NCBI RefSeq assembly: GCF_007833795.1
Contig: NZ_CP032702.1
Span: 3,038,001-3,102,000 of the forward strand
Reading direction: 5' to 3'
Origin: Candidatus Pantoea soli
Lineage (GTDB): Bacteria; Pseudomonadota; Gammaproteobacteria; Enterobacterales; Enterobacteriaceae
DNA: 64,000 bases
The position numbers and the translations under genes are program-made. This document shows, piece by piece, positions 39,704 through 49,315 of this stretch (within the stretch, counting starts at the first letter, position 1; every line of letters starts with the position of its first letter). Below the pieces are notes generated by a model. That model saw only the letters and a program-made list of their open reading frames with translations, had not been told where the DNA came from and searched no databases.

Positions 39704-40422
39704 TATTTCACCCTCTCAAACATCAGATCCCATACGCCATGGCCCAGTCGCTGCCCGCGCTGCTCAAATTTGGTTAACGGACGCGTCTCCGGACGCGGCA
39801 CGTAATCATTGGTGGCTGACTGGTTACGGAAGCCGTCAACGCTGCGCATCACTTCCAGCATGTGCGTTGCATAATCTTCCCAGTCGGTTGCCATGTGGAA
39901 CACGCCGCCCGGCTTCAGCTTGCGCAGCACCCGCTCCGCAAAGGGCACCTGCACGATGCGGCGCTTGTTGTGGCGCGCTTTGTGCCACGGGTCGGGGAAG
40001 AAGAGCTGTACCATGCGCAGCGCGTTATCCGGAATCATATTCTCCAGCACTTCAACGGCGTCATGGCACATCACGCGCAGATTCGTCACGCCCGCTTCCT
40101 TCGCGGAAGCCAGACAGGCGCCTACGCCTGGGGCATGCACTTCGATACCGAGAAAGTTCTGGTGCGGATTGTTCTGCGCCATGGTGACCAGCGACGCCCC
40201 CATGCCGAAGCCGATCTCCAGCACCAGCGGTGCCTCGCGCCCGAACAGCGCCACCATATCCAGCGGCTGTGCCTGGTACTCGACGCCCATCTCCGGCCAG
40301 TAATTATCGAGCGCGAGCTGCTGTCCTTTCGTTAAGCGCCCCTGGCGGCGCACAAAACTGCGGATACGGCGTAAAGGCCGCCCGTTCTCATCAAATTCCG
40401 GGGTGATGACGTCATTAATCAT
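39703..40422 (-). CDS. trmB: tRNA (guanine-N7)-methyltransferase
   Basis: SAM-dependent enzyme that methylates G46 in the variable loop of tRNAs. It has 239 residues as in E. coli. The cofactor site is [15 protein letters not shown] (near residue 68), and [15 protein letters not shown] and [11 protein letters not shown] are the conserved tRNA- and guanine-contact segments. It is first in the trmB-yggL operon, divergent from mutY. Confidence 0.96.
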   Translation of the reverse strand: MINDVITPEFDENGRPLRRIRSFVRRQGRLTKGQQLALDNYWPEMGVEYQAQPLDMVALFGREAPLVLEIGFGMGASLVTMAQNNPHQNFLGIEVHAPGVGACLASAKEAGVTNLRVMCHDAVEVLENMIPDNALRMVQLFFPDPWHKARHNKRRIVQVPFAERVLRKLKPGGVFHMATDWEDYATHMLEVMRSVDGFRNQSATNDYVPRPETRPLTKFEQRGQRLGHGVWDLMFERVK

Positions 40423-40579
40423 GTTGAAGCCTGCTGGTTAGCCTGTTCAGGGAAACGGGCATTATGCAAAGTTAGATAGCAGAAGCAAGCCTTTGCAATC
40501 TTCCGGTTTACACCCTGATGTCTCTGTGCTGGAATTCCTGCCTGATTGTAGAGTAAACACGGAAAATTTCCTTCTTATG

Positions 40580-41662
40580 ATGCAGGCGCCAGAGTTCGCG
40601 CAACAGGTACTGGAGTGGTATCAACGCTTCGGTCGTAAAACCCTGCCGTGGCAGCTGGAGAAAACGCCTTATAAAGTCTGGCTCTCCGAAGTGATGCTGC
40701 AGCAGACGCAGGTTGCCACCGTTATCCCTTATTTTGAACGCTTTATGGCGCGCTTTCCCACGGTAGCCGATCTGGCCGCCGCCCCGCTGGATGAAGTGCT
40801 GCACCTGTGGACCGGCCTGGGCTATTACGCGCGTGCGCGCAATCTGCATAAAGCGGCAAAGCAGGTGGTGGCGCAGCACGGCGGTGAATTCCCGCGCACC
40901 TTCGGGGAGGTGGCGGCACTGCCGGGCGTAGGCCGTTCCACTGCCGGTGCCGTGCTCTCGCTTTCGCTGGGGCTGCACTTTCCTATCCTCGACGGCAACG
41001 TCAAGCGCGTGCTGGCACGCTGCTATGCCGTCGACGGCTGGCCGGGTAAAAAAGAGGTCGAGAAGCGCCTGTGGCAGATCAGCGAGGAAGTCACCCCTGC
41101 CGACGGCGTCAGCCAGTTCAATCAGGCGATGATGGATTTGGGCGCGCTGGTCTGTACCCGCTCACGGCCTAAGTGTGAAATCTGCCCGCTCAACGGCGGC
41201 TGTGAGGCTTATGCCCGCGGCAACTGGGCCGATTATCCGGGTAAAAAACCCAAAGTGACCCTGCCGGTACGCAACGGCTGGTTCCTGATGCTGCAGCACG
41301 GCGACGAGGTCTACCTGGAGCAGCGCCCGCCGGTCGGGTTATGGGGCGGTCTGTTCTGCTTTCCGCAGTTTAGCAGCGAGGATGCGCTCACCGACTGGCT
41401 GGCCGCGCGCGGCATTCACCGCCAGCCAGTGCAGCTGACCGCCTTCCGGCATACCTTCAGCCATTTCCATCTGGACATTGTGCCGATGTGGCTGGCATGG
41501 CCTTCCGCCGGGTCGCTGATGGATGAAGCGCACGGTCTCTGGTATAACTTAGCCCAGCCACCGTCAGTGGGTCTGGCCGCGCCGGTCGGGCGCTTACTGC
41601 ATGAATTGCGCCACCCCCTGCAGCCTGAACTGCGAACCCGTGTGACCAAAGAGGAAGAGTAA
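40580..41662 (+). CDS. mutY: Adenine DNA glycosylase
   Basis: Removes adenine mispaired with 8-oxoguanine. From the ATG at 40580 it has 360 residues. Visible parts: [19 protein letters not shown] with the catalytic glutamate, the helix-hairpin-helix [14 protein letters not shown] followed by the catalytic aspartate in [11 protein letters not shown], the iron-sulfur motif C-x6-C-x2-C-x5-C ([17 protein letters not shown]), and a C-terminal NUDIX-like 8-oxoguanine recognition domain. Two adjacent ATGs (40577, 40580) are possible starts; E. coli begins MQASQF, which fits the second. The frame upstream to 40493 is not used. The stop overlaps yggX (TAATG). Confidence 0.96.
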   Translation: MQAPEFAQQVLEWYQRFGRKTLPWQLEKTPYKVWLSEVMLQQTQVATVIPYFERFMARFPTVADLAAAPLDEVLHLWTGLGYYARARNLHKAAKQVVAQHGGEFPRTFGEVAALPGVGRSTAGAVLSLSLGLHFPILDGNVKRVLARCYAVDGWPGKKEVEKRLWQISEEVTPADGVSQFNQAMMDLGALVCTRSRPKCEICPLNGGCEAYARGNWADYPGKKPKVTLPVRNGWFLMLQHGDEVYLEQRPPVGLWGGLFCFPQFSSEDALTDWLAARGIHRQPVQLTAFRHTFSHFHLDIVPMWLAWPSAGSLMDEAHGLWYNLAQPPSVGLAAPVGRLLHELRHPLQPELRTRVTKEEE

Positions 41663-41934
41663 TGAGCCGCACCATTTTTTGTACTTATCTGCAACGCGAC
41701 GCTGAAGGCCAGGACTTTCAGCTCTATCCTGGTGAGCTGGGTAAGCGCATCTACAACGAAATTTCTAAAGAAGCCTGGCAGCAGTGGATGTCCAAGCAGA
41801 CCATGCTGATCAACGAGAAAAAGCTCAACATGATGAACCCGGCCGATCGCAAAGTGCTGGAGCAGGAGATGGTAAATTTCCTGTTTGAAGGCAAAGATGT
41901 GCATATCGAAGGTTACACCCCGCCAGAAAAATAA
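41662..41934 (+). CDS. yggX: Iron-trafficking and oxidative-damage protection protein YggX
   Basis: A 90-residue protein of the YggX family, nearly identical to E. coli YggX ([20 protein letters not shown]). It protects iron-sulfur clusters against oxidation; in E. coli it belongs to the SoxRS regulon. The conserved Cys7 is present. Its start overlaps the mutY stop by one base, an arrangement conserved in enterobacteria. Confidence 0.96.
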   Translation: MSRTIFCTYLQRDAEGQDFQLYPGELGKRIYNEISKEAWQQWMSKQTMLINEKKLNMMNPADRKVLEQEMVNFLFEGKDVHIEGYTPPEK

Positions 41935-41941
41935 ACGTTCG

Positions 41942-41967
41942 GGGCCTCCCTTTGAGGCCCTCTTTTT
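41942..41967 (+). terminator. Terminator after yggX
   Basis: Stem GGGCCTC, loop CCTTT, stem GAGGCCC followed by TCTTTTT, just before mltC. It would reduce read-through from mutY-yggX into mltC. Confidence 0.82.
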
Positions 41968-41988
41968 CGAGTCAGGCACGCATTCACA

Positions 41989-43068
41989 ATGAATAAAAAA
42001 CTGATAGCCCTGCTGGTGATCGCCCCTTTGCTGGTTTCCTGCTCCGGACAAAAAAAATCGCAGTACCACGAGGAGTGGGTCAAGGACACCAACGGTTTTG
42101 ACATTCTGATGGGGCAGTTTGCCGCCAACATCGAGAATATCTGGGGAATCAATGAGGTTCTGATCGCCGGGCCAAAAGATTACGTCAAATACAGCGACAA
42201 CTATTACACCCGCAGTCACATTAACTTTGACAGCGGTAGCATCACCATTGAGACCATCTCCGGCACCGATCCGATGGCCAGCCTGCGTCAGGCGATCATC
42301 ACCACGCTTTTGATCGGCGACGATCCCGGCAATGTTGATCTTTACTCCGATGCCAACGACATTCAGATCAGCAAAGAGCCCCTGCTTTACGGCCAGGTGC
42401 TGGATAACACCGGCCAGCCCATTCGCTGGCAGGGGCGCGCCGGTAACTTTGCCGATTACCTGATTCAGAACAAACTGCAGAAGCGCACGTCTGGCCTACA
42501 TGTGATCTGGTCGGTCACGATCCCGATGGTGCCGAACCACCTGGATAAGCGAGCCCATAAATATCTGCCGCTGGTGCGCAAAGCCGCCGAAGAGTATGGC
42601 GTGGATGCCTCGCTGATTCTGGCGATCATGCAGACGGAATCCAGCTTCAACCCCTATGCGGTCAGTAACTCCGATGCGCTGGGTCTGATGCAGGTGGTGC
42701 AGCACACCGCAGGCGTTGATGTGTTCCGTATGAAAGGCAAATGGGGCAAGCCGAGCCGCAGCTATCTGCTGGATCCGGCAAATAACATTGATGCCGGTAC
42801 CGCGTATCTGTCGCTGTTGCAGAAGAACTATCTGGGCGGCATTCAGGATCCGCTGTCGCGGCGCTACGCGGTGATTACCGCCTATAACGGCGGGGCGGGC
42901 AGCGTGCTGCGCGTGTTCTCCAGCGATAAAGATCGCGCCTTCTCGCTGATCAACGGCATGTCGCCCAGCCAGGTGTATCAGACGCTGACCAGTAGTCATC
43001 CATCTGCGGAGTCACGCCGTTATCTCTATAAGGTGAACCAGGCTCAGCGCAGCTATCATCGCTATTGA
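41989..43068 (+). CDS. mltC: Membrane-bound lytic murein transglycosylase C
   Basis: Outer-membrane lipoprotein that cleaves peptidoglycan glycan strands, leaving 1,6-anhydro ends. It has 359 residues as in E. coli. The signal peptide ends in the lipobox LVSC (acylated Cys17). The C-terminal SLT domain (about residues 195-355) contains the catalytic glutamate in [13 protein letters not shown], then ALGLMQV and AYNGGAG. Converges with speC. Confidence 0.96.
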   Translation: MNKKLIALLVIAPLLVSCSGQKKSQYHEEWVKDTNGFDILMGQFAANIENIWGINEVLIAGPKDYVKYSDNYYTRSHINFDSGSITIETISGTDPMASLRQAIITTLLIGDDPGNVDLYSDANDIQISKEPLLYGQVLDNTGQPIRWQGRAGNFADYLIQNKLQKRTSGLHVIWSVTIPMVPNHLDKRAHKYLPLVRKAAEEYGVDASLILAIMQTESSFNPYAVSNSDALGLMQVVQHTAGVDVFRMKGKWGKPSRSYLLDPANNIDAGTAYLSLLQKNYLGGIQDPLSRRYAVITAYNGGAGSVLRVFSSDKDRAFSLINGMSPSQVYQTLTSSHPSAESRRYLYKVNQAQRSYHRY

Positions 43069-43105
43069 TCCGCGCCAAAGAGAAACCGGCCGCGCCCCAC
43101 CCGCT

Positions 43106-43129
43106 GCTCTCTCCCGTCCGGGAGAGAGC
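43106..43129 (+). repeat. Perfect hairpin between mltC and speC
   Basis: Eleven-base arms (GCTCTCTCCCG and CGGGAGAGAGC) separated by TC, in a convergent intergenic space. It shares the CTCCCG/CGGGAG core with the hairpin after metK (25535-25555). No T run follows on either strand. Confidence 0.65.
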
Positions 43130-43184
43130 ATGGCAGCGGACGAAGACGCGGCCAGCTAACGGCGCGCAGTGCGGCGCCGCTTCC

Positions 43185-45332
43185 TTACAGCATCATATTC
43201 GCCACTAACCGCTTGTGGCCGCTGGCATCCTCTTCCGTATAGACGCCCTGCAGCTCCGGTGAGAACCCCGGTAGCTGGTTAATGCCCTCTTCCAGCGCCA
43301 GAAAGTAGCGCTGTACCGGGCCGCCCCACACTTCGCCCGGCACCACGCACAGCACGCCCGGCGGATAAGGCAGCGCGCCCTCGGCGGCAATGCGCCCCTG
43401 CGCCTGCGCAATCGGCACCAGCTCTACCTCGCCACGAATGTAGGCCTGATGGGCATCCTGCGGATTCACTTCTGGTTTCGGGAAACAGGCTGCGCGGAAC
43501 ATTTCGCGCTGCAAATCTTTGACATTATGACTGACGTACAGATCGTGCATCTCCTGGCACAAACGGCGCAGGGTATAGCCCTGATAGCGCGCCACGTTTT
43601 TGCGGTATACGCCCGGCAGCACTTCTGCCAGCAGCGCATCTTCGCGCACGTGCTGCTCGAACTGCTCCAGCATTGCCACCAGATGCGCCATCTTCTCCGG
43701 CGTTTCTGCCGGGGTCAGCAGGAACAGGATCGAGTTGAGATCGCACTTCTCCGGCACAATGCCGTTTTCACGTAAATAGTTCGCCAGAATGGTCGCCGGG
43801 ATGCCAAAGCCGGTGTACTCACCGCTGACCGCATCAATGCCCGGCGTGGTGAGCAGCAGTTTGCACGGGTCAACGCGATACTGATCCTGATCGTAACCGG
43901 CAAATCCGTGCCACTTTGCCCCCGGTTCAAAGCTGAAGTACGCCGGATCGGCGGCGATCTCCGCGGTCTCTGCCGCCTGCCACGGCTGGCCATGTACCTG
44001 TTCCGGCAGGAAGGGCTGAATCAGGGTGCAGCGTTCGAGGATCGCTTTGCGGGCGTCAATACCCAGGGTAACGCAGTCGTGCCACATACTGCGCCCCGCT
44101 TCCCCTTTGTGCATGCGGGCATTGATATCCAGCGCGGCGAACAGCGGGTAAAACGGGCTGGTGGACGCATGCAGCATAAAGGCGTTATTCAGGCGCTTAT
44201 GCGGGCAGAAGCGCTGCTGCCCGCGGATGTGGTTATCTTTTTTGTGAATCTGCGAGGTTTGTGAGAAGCCGGCCAGCTGCTTATGCACCGACTGGGTGAC
44301 AAAAATGCCCGGATCATTTTCATTCAGCGTCAGCGTCAGCGGCGAGCACTCGGCCATCAGCGGAATGAACTGTTCGTAGCCCAGCCACGCCGAATCAAAC
44401 AGAATGTAGTCGCACAGATGACCGATCCGATCCACCACCTGCCGCGCGTTATAGACCGTGCCGTCGTAGGTGCCCAGCTGAATAATGGCCAGGCGGAACG
44501 GACGCTGATCCTGCGCGCGATGTGGCGCAACGCGCTGCACCGCGTCACGCAGGTAAGCCTCGTCAAAGCAGTGCGCATCAATACCGCCAATGAACCCGAA
44601 CGGGTTGCGCGCAGCCTCCAGATACACCGGCGTGGCACCGGCCTGAATCAGTGCGCCATGATGGTTGGATTTATGGTTATTACGGTCAAACAGCACCAGA
44701 TCGCCGCGCGTCAGCAGCGCGTTAGCGACCACTTTGTTGGCGCTGGACGTGCCGTTGAGCACAAAGTACGTTTTGTCAGCATTGAACACTTTTGCCGCGT
44801 ACTTCTGCGCATCTTTGGCGGAACCTTCGTGAATCAGCAGATCGCCCAGCTTCACATCGGCATTACACATGTCGGAACGAAAAACATTCTCGCCATAGAA
44901 CTCATAGAACTGGCGGCCAGCCGGATGGCGGCGGAAAAATGCGCCACCCTGATGGCCCGGACAGGCAAAGGTGCTGTTTTGCATATCGACATAGCGCGTC
45001 AGGGTATCGAAAAACGGTGGCAGCAGTTCCGCCTCGTAGGCCTGCGCCGCCTGCTCCAGCGCCGCCCATTCGTGCGCCGCACCGTTGATTTCGCCGGTCA
45101 CGCCCGGCAGTTCCAGTACGGCTTCATCAAAGGCGTTGGCGATAAACACCGGCAGATTAAAGCCGGTCTGTTTCAGCAGCGTCAGAATGCCGCTGCGGGT
45201 ATCCGCCAGCGAGACGACCACCGCCGCGACGTCAGTAAAATCGGTATTGTCCAGCGTGACCACGTCGCGCACTGTATTCAGGCTCAGGCCTGGCGCTACC
45301 GCAGCGCTGGCAGCAATTTTTAATGGGTTCAT
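43185..45332 (-). CDS. speC: Ornithine decarboxylase, biosynthetic
   Basis: PLP-dependent fold-type I decarboxylase turning ornithine into putrescine. It has 715 residues; the N-terminal receiver-like wing (residues 1-110) is followed by the core with FACPGHQGGAFF, the PLP lysine in TQSVHKQLAGFSQTSQIHKKDNH and the C-terminal FSPELQGVY. It is closest to E. coli SpeC, and its place next to mltC also points to SpeC rather than the acid-induced SpeF. In E. coli nupG lies between mltC and speC; it is absent here. The upstream 430 bp hold no recognisable gene. Confidence 0.93.
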   Translation of the reverse strand: MNPLKIAASAAVAPGLSLNTVRDVVTLDNTDFTDVAAVVVSLADTRSGILTLLKQTGFNLPVFIANAFDEAVLELPGVTGEINGAAHEWAALEQAAQAYEAELLPPFFDTLTRYVDMQNSTFACPGHQGGAFFRRHPAGRQFYEFYGENVFRSDMCNADVKLGDLLIHEGSAKDAQKYAAKVFNADKTYFVLNGTSSANKVVANALLTRGDLVLFDRNNHKSNHHGALIQAGATPVYLEAARNPFGFIGGIDAHCFDEAYLRDAVQRVAPHRAQDQRPFRLAIIQLGTYDGTVYNARQVVDRIGHLCDYILFDSAWLGYEQFIPLMAECSPLTLTLNENDPGIFVTQSVHKQLAGFSQTSQIHKKDNHIRGQQRFCPHKRLNNAFMLHASTSPFYPLFAALDINARMHKGEAGRSMWHDCVTLGIDARKAILERCTLIQPFLPEQVHGQPWQAAETAEIAADPAYFSFEPGAKWHGFAGYDQDQYRVDPCKLLLTTPGIDAVSGEYTGFGIPATILANYLRENGIVPEKCDLNSILFLLTPAETPEKMAHLVAMLEQFEQHVREDALLAEVLPGVYRKNVARYQGYTLRRLCQEMHDLYVSHNVKDLQREMFRAACFPKPEVNPQDAHQAYIRGEVELVPIAQAQGRIAAEGALPYPPGVLCVVPGEVWGGPVQRYFLALEEGINQLPGFSPELQGVYTEEDASGHKRLVANMML

Positions 45333-45873
45333 AACACAAATCCCCGTAATGAAGGATGAGTGAGTGCCAGTGGCACAGCAATGGGGAACACGCCCCGGCG
45401 AATAACATCCGACGGCCGTAGCCGATAGACATCAGTAAACGCAGAGTCCCTCTGGGTTTACTGTTAGCCAATAGCACAGCCCGGACTGGCCTCACCGCAT
45501 AATGAGAGATAAAAGCGAACACAGCATGACAGAGACGCGCCGCGCGGTCAGCGTGCGGCAACAAGTGCAGGCGTGCATTGTTCCGGTCATGGCAGCGTCC
45601 TCAGCAGGTGAAAAGCGATGTATTAACGGGGCGTTATGATGTCATCTTTTTCCCGCACGGACAACCCGCGCCGCGCCGGATGATGCAATGTGCCATTTAC
45701 ATAACTTTATGATTTTAATAATGTTAAATAAAAACCGGCACTGAAACACGCTTAACTATCCGCTACTTATGCAAAGTTATGCAGAATGTAACCAGGCAGC
45801 AGGGATCCGCCTGGCGCTCTTCGCCTGCCGGGCGTACTATGAATTCCTTTCTCTACAACCAGCCGGAGGCGGC
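45333..45873. other. speC-acuI divergent intergenic region
   Basis: About 540 bp, AT-rich near 45680-45780. It must hold divergent promoters. A 110-codon minus-strand frame (45232-45564) overlaps the speC start and is not convincing. The plus-strand frame beginning at 45769 is an upstream extension of the reductase gene. Confidence 0.45.
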
Positions 45874-46860
45874 ATGTTCAGGGCGTTAGTCATTGAAAAT
45901 GATGAACAGGGATATCGCACATCCCTGCAGGATCTGTCAGAAACACAGCTTCCTGATGAGGAAGTGACCCTCGAAGTCAGTTATTCCACGCTGAATTACA
46001 AAGATGCGCTGGCTATCTGCAATAAAGGGCCGATTGTGCGTCAGTTTCCGATGGTGCCGGGCATTGATTTTACCGGTCGGGTGGTCAGCAGCCGTCACGC
46101 CGCCTGGCAGCCGGGGAATGAAGCGGTGCTGACCGGCTGGGGCGTGGGCGAAAAACACTGGGGCGGCCTGGCACAAAAAGCCAGCGTGCCGGGTGACTGG
46201 CTGGTGGCTGTGCCGCCGACGCTCAGTCCGTTACAGACCATGGCCATCGGCACCGCCGGCCTGACCGCCATGCTGTGCGTTATGGCGCTGGAAAAACAGG
46301 GCGTGACGCCGCAGCACGGCCCGGTGCTGGTGACCGGAGCCAGCGGCGGCGTCGGCAGCTTCAGCGTCAGCCTGCTGGCCCGGCTGGGTTATGAGGTTAT
46401 CGCTTCCAGCGGGCGCGCCAGCGACAGCGAGTACCTGATCCATACGCTGGGGGCGAAGTCGGTGATTGACCGTGCGACGCTGAGCCAGCCCGGCAAACCC
46501 CTAGGCAAAGAGCGCTGGGCCGCCGCCATCGACAGCGTTGGCAGCCACACGCTGGCCAACGTGCTGGCCGGCGTGCAGCGTGATGGCGTGGTCGCCGCCT
46601 GCGGAATGGCGCAGGGGCTGGATCTGCCGGCCAGCGTGGCGCCTTTCATTCTGCGTGGCGTGACCCTGACGGGTGTCGACAGCGTGATGTGTCCGCTGCC
46701 GCAGCGCCAGCAGGCCTGGCAGCGGCTGGCGCAGCAGGTCGACAGCGTCCTGCTGCAGCAGCTGACGCAGGTGATCCCGCTCAGCGAGGCGCGTGCCGGT
46801 GCGGAACGCCTGCTGGCAGGCCAGGTGCGCGGAAGGCTGATCGTGGATTGCCGCGCCTAA
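45874..46860 (+). CDS. acuI: AcuI/YhdH-type NADPH-dependent acrylyl-CoA reductase
   Basis: Zinc-free medium-chain dehydrogenase/reductase of the quinone-oxidoreductase group; family members reduce acrylyl-CoA to propanoyl-CoA. The 328 residues match E. coli YhdH/AcuI (MVPGIDFTGRVVSS, VLTGWGVGEKHWGG). The Rossmann fold is marked by VLVTGASGGVGSFSV (near residue 150). GGAGG four bases before the ATG at 45874 fixes the start; the longer frame to 45769 is not used. No acrylate-pathway genes are near, so the in vivo substrate is uncertain. Confidence 0.9.
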   Translation: MFRALVIENDEQGYRTSLQDLSETQLPDEEVTLEVSYSTLNYKDALAICNKGPIVRQFPMVPGIDFTGRVVSSRHAAWQPGNEAVLTGWGVGEKHWGGLAQKASVPGDWLVAVPPTLSPLQTMAIGTAGLTAMLCVMALEKQGVTPQHGPVLVTGASGGVGSFSVSLLARLGYEVIASSGRASDSEYLIHTLGAKSVIDRATLSQPGKPLGKERWAAAIDSVGSHTLANVLAGVQRDGVVAACGMAQGLDLPASVAPFILRGVTLTGVDSVMCPLPQRQQAWQRLAQQVDSVLLQQLTQVIPLSEARAGAERLLAGQVRGRLIVDCRA

Positions 46861-46930
46861 TCGCACTGCAGGGCCGTGCGGCCCTGCCTGTCGCGCGCAG
46901 CGCATTGACCGGATAACGGAAGAGAAAATC

Positions 46931-47227
46931 ATGTCGCAGAAACCCGCAGTGACGATTCATTACTGCACGCAGTGCAACTGGCTGCTGCGCTCCGCGTGGA
47001 TGGCGCAGGAGCTGCTCCATACCTTCGCCGATGAGTTAGGCGCGGTCACGCTGCAACCCGGCACCGGCGGCGTATTTGAGATCGCGGTAGACGGTCAGGT
47101 GATTTGGGAGCGGAAACAGGAAGGCGGATTTCCGGATGCTGCCGCGCTGAAACAGCGCGTCCGCGACCTGTGCTGGCCGGATCGGCCGCTGGGGCACGTG
47201 GACAGGAAAAAAACGCCGGACGCCTGA
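46931..47227 (+). CDS. SelT/SelW/SelH (Rdx) family thioredoxin-fold protein
   Basis: A 98-residue protein with a CxxC redox motif (C12-T-Q-C15) near the N-terminus in the place where eukaryotic SelW has Cys-x-x-Sec, followed by the typical GTGGVFEIAVDGQVIWERK and GGFPDAAALKQRVRD segments. Bacterial members are presumed thiol oxidoreductases without a known partner. It starts 70 bp after acuI and may be co-transcribed. Confidence 0.87.
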   Translation: MSQKPAVTIHYCTQCNWLLRSAWMAQELLHTFADELGAVTLQPGTGGVFEIAVDGQVIWERKQEGGFPDAAALKQRVRDLCWPDRPLGHVDRKKTPDA

Positions 47228-47259
47228 CGCGGCGCGTGCGCGGCAGCGGCGGGCATCGC

Positions 47260-47799
47260 TCAGCTTTGTGCGATCTTCGCTGCCGCTTCCCGCAAAGCCG
47301 CCACCACGGTGGCGACCGTCTCCGGCGCAATCTGCTCCTGCGCCAGCCGGTGATTCAGCGTATAGCGCAGCGTATCAATCGCCTGTTCGATTGCCGGAAT
47401 GCTGCGGTTGTTGACCAGAATCGCCAGCGAGGCGAGGCGCGTGATAATTGCCGTCACCGCGTCGCGCTGCTCCGCCAGCAGCGCCCGTCCGCCAGCGTTC
47501 AGCGCATAAGCCTTGCGTGACGCTGCGACATCCACCACCTGAATCGCGTCGGTTTCTTCCAGCAGCGTCAGGTTGGGATAGATAATGCCGGGGCTCGGTG
47601 AGTATTCCCCTTTTGACAGCTCTTCGATGGATTTGATCAGCTCATAGCCATGCGCCGGCCCGCTCTGCAGAAAATGCAGCATCAGCAGCCGGATATCGCT
47701 GGCGTCCAGCATCCGTTCGCGGCGTTTTTTTCGCGCCCCGCCACAGCCAGACGGCGGTGTGGCATCGGCGTGGCCGGGAACGTCCTGCGGCTGTTTCAT
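47260..47799 (-). CDS. PadR family regulator, YqjI-like
   Basis: About 179 residues. A PadR winged-helix domain starts near residue 30 (ASDIRLLMLHFLQSGPAHGYELIKSIEELS, SPSPGIIYPNLTLLEE) and a helical C-terminal dimer part follows. In E. coli YqjI, a nickel-responsive PadR repressor, sits beside and represses yqjH; the same neighbour here supports a YqjI-like role. E. coli YqjI has a long His- and Cys-rich metal-binding N-terminus; here only a short tail with GHADAT and SGCGG remains. The ATG at 47799 has GGAAA upstream; the longer frame to 47862 starts nearly at the yqjH stop. The gene lies 24-87 bp after the reductase on the same strand. Confidence 0.8.
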   Translation of the reverse strand: MKQPQDVPGHADATPPSGCGGARKKRRERMLDASDIRLLMLHFLQSGPAHGYELIKSIEELSKGEYSPSPGIIYPNLTLLEETDAIQVVDVAASRKAYALNAGGRALLAEQRDAVTAIITRLASLAILVNNRSIPAIEQAIDTLRYTLNHRLAQEQIAPETVATVVAALREAAAKIAQS

Positions 47800-47886
47800 G
47801 GCTTTTCCAGGGGTGAACTGAGGGAGGTTGATAGTAGTCCGCCCCCTGGCAAAATTCAACACGCCCGCCGGCGGGCGCGGCTGAGG

Positions 47887-48675
47887 TTATTTCTGATGCC
47901 AGTAGGCCACGGCACGGATGAAATCGGCATCGGCCCCGCGACGCTGCGTGAAGTAATCGCTCAGCTGTTTTACCGTCTCCCCTTCCCCGGTCAGCCAGAT
48001 GAAATACTCCTCTGCGGGCAGCGCCAGGCGATCCAGCTGCGCGATCGGTGCCGCCAGCCGATCGGCCTGCATGTTGCCGCTGCCAAACCAGTGGGCCTGC
48101 ACGCCAGGCAGATCGCCAAGGTAGGCGCGCCCGGTGTCTTCATCGGTGAACGCCAGCAGGTGAACCTCGCGGGCGTCAATCTCCACCAGGCGGCGTTTCA
48201 TCGCCGGTAAACCGGTTTCGTCACAGACATAAATCTGGCAGGCGTAATCCACCGGCGCAATGCAGGAGCCGCGCGGGCCGCCAATAGCGATCTGATCCCC
48301 CGCCTGTGCCGCGGCGGCCCAGCGGCTGGCAACGCCACCCTCATGCAGATAAAAATCCAGCGTCAGCGAATCCTGACCGTTAAACGCCAGCGGCGTGTAA
48401 TCGCGCGCCGGAGGCCGCACGCCCGCCGGCCAGACGATGCCGTCATCGGTAAGCTGCGGCAGCACCAGCGCCCGGTCCGCACTGGCCGGGAAAAACACTT
48501 TGATATGGTCATCAAACGAGGGCGAGGTAAAGCCGGCCAGCTCGCTGCCGCTAAAGACGATGCGCCAGAAGCTGTCGGCAATTAAGGTTTTGCTTGCCAC
48601 CGTCACCGGGCGGAAGCGCAGTTCATTGCGCACGCGCTGCGGCGCGCGCGGATGCGTTTTCACGGACAAAGGCAC
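47887..48675 (-). CDS. yqjH: NADPH-dependent ferric-chelate reductase / siderophore-interacting protein
   Basis: Cytoplasmic FAD-binding ViuB-type reductase that releases iron from ferric siderophores or other chelates. About 262 residues, matching E. coli YqjH: APQRVRNELRFR at the start, the FAD motif RDYTPLAF, DFYLHEGGVASRWA, GGPRGSCIAP, and the C-terminal FIWLTGEGETVK and RAVAYWH. The frame begins with GTG at 48675; a GTG at 48663 (giving MKTHPRAPQRVRN) aligns better with E. coli but is further from GGAGAG. A Fur box lies 63 bp upstream. In E. coli yqjH and yqjI are divergent; here they run the same way. Confidence 0.9.
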   Translation of the reverse strand: MPLSVKTHPRAPQRVRNELRFRPVTVASKTLIADSFWRIVFSGSELAGFTSPSFDDHIKVFFPASADRALVLPQLTDDGIVWPAGVRPPARDYTPLAFNGQDSLTLDFYLHEGGVASRWAAAAQAGDQIAIGGPRGSCIAPVDYACQIYVCDETGLPAMKRRLVEIDAREVHLLAFTDEDTGRAYLGDLPGVQAHWFGSGNMQADRLAAPIAQLDRLALPAEEYFIWLTGEGETVKQLSDYFTQRRGADADFIRAVAYWHQK

Positions 48676-48737
48676 TCTCCCTGCAGCACCGGACGCGCAA
48701 CCGCGCGCATCCCTGACTGCACTCTCAGTAAGTTATC

Positions 48738-48756
48738 GAAAATGATTCTCATTAAT
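48738..48756 (-). promoter_or_regulatory. Fur box upstream of yqjH
   Basis: GAAAATGATTCTCATTAAT matches the 19-bp Fur consensus GATAATGATAATCATTATC at 14 positions, including the ATGAT and TCATT cores. Its position predicts iron repression of the yqjH-padR unit, as known for E. coli yqjH. Confidence 0.8.
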
Positions 48757-48917
48757 CACGACAACCCTACCTATGATATATCTTCGGCGCAATGCCAAAA
48801 AATGCTCTGGCACAGTCATCGTCTGGTCAGGTAAGCAGGGAAAAGCAGGCGGGTAGCAGGGACGGACGGGCTATTGCGGGGCGCGCAGCCCGTCCACGGC
48901 GTACAGGCAGCGGGCGA

Positions 48918-49127
48918 TCAGGCCTGATGAGGAGCGCAGGCAAACGGGCTGCCGTCTTCAGCACTGTGCTGCGGCAGCGGGTTGTCGCCAGAAATTTCCT
49001 GTCGGGCACAGTGTGACTGATGCGGATGTAAGCCACCCGGCGGCGAGAAAGGCTCAGCCATTTGCGCCTGTGTCAGCGCAGAAAACGCCACAAGCGCTGT
49101 CGACAAAAACAACGGTAAAAGTCGCAT
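48918..49127 (-). CDS. Possible small exported protein, unknown
   Basis: A 69-residue ORF with a convincing signal peptide (MRLLPLFLSTALVAFSALTQAQ), then a His-, Pro- and Ser-rich mature part of about 47 residues with two cysteines (HCAR and FACAP). No homologue is recognised. The ribosome site is weak (AAAAGACACTATC before ATG). The combination of a real-looking signal sequence and an otherwise empty gap is the only support. Confidence 0.42.
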   Translation of the reverse strand: MRLLPLFLSTALVAFSALTQAQMAEPFSPPGGLHPHQSHCARQEISGDNPLPQHSAEDGSPFACAPHQA

Positions 49128-49315
49128 GATAGTGTCTTTTTTCAGTTTAGTAGTCCGGAACGGACCCGAAATGCAGATGAAGATCCAGCCTGAGGGACGG
49201 CAGCGAGTGAATGATGCGGCCGGTCAGGATTCAGTGGAGGATTTTACGCCACCCCGGCGCGGGCTTTTATAAAATCGTGCGGTTTGTCACACTTCACCGC
49301 ACGATTTACGCATAT

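Noticed and set aside
45232..45564. 110-codon minus-strand frame overlapping the speC start
   Set aside because: Overlaps the conserved speC N-terminus in another frame and has no recognisable product.
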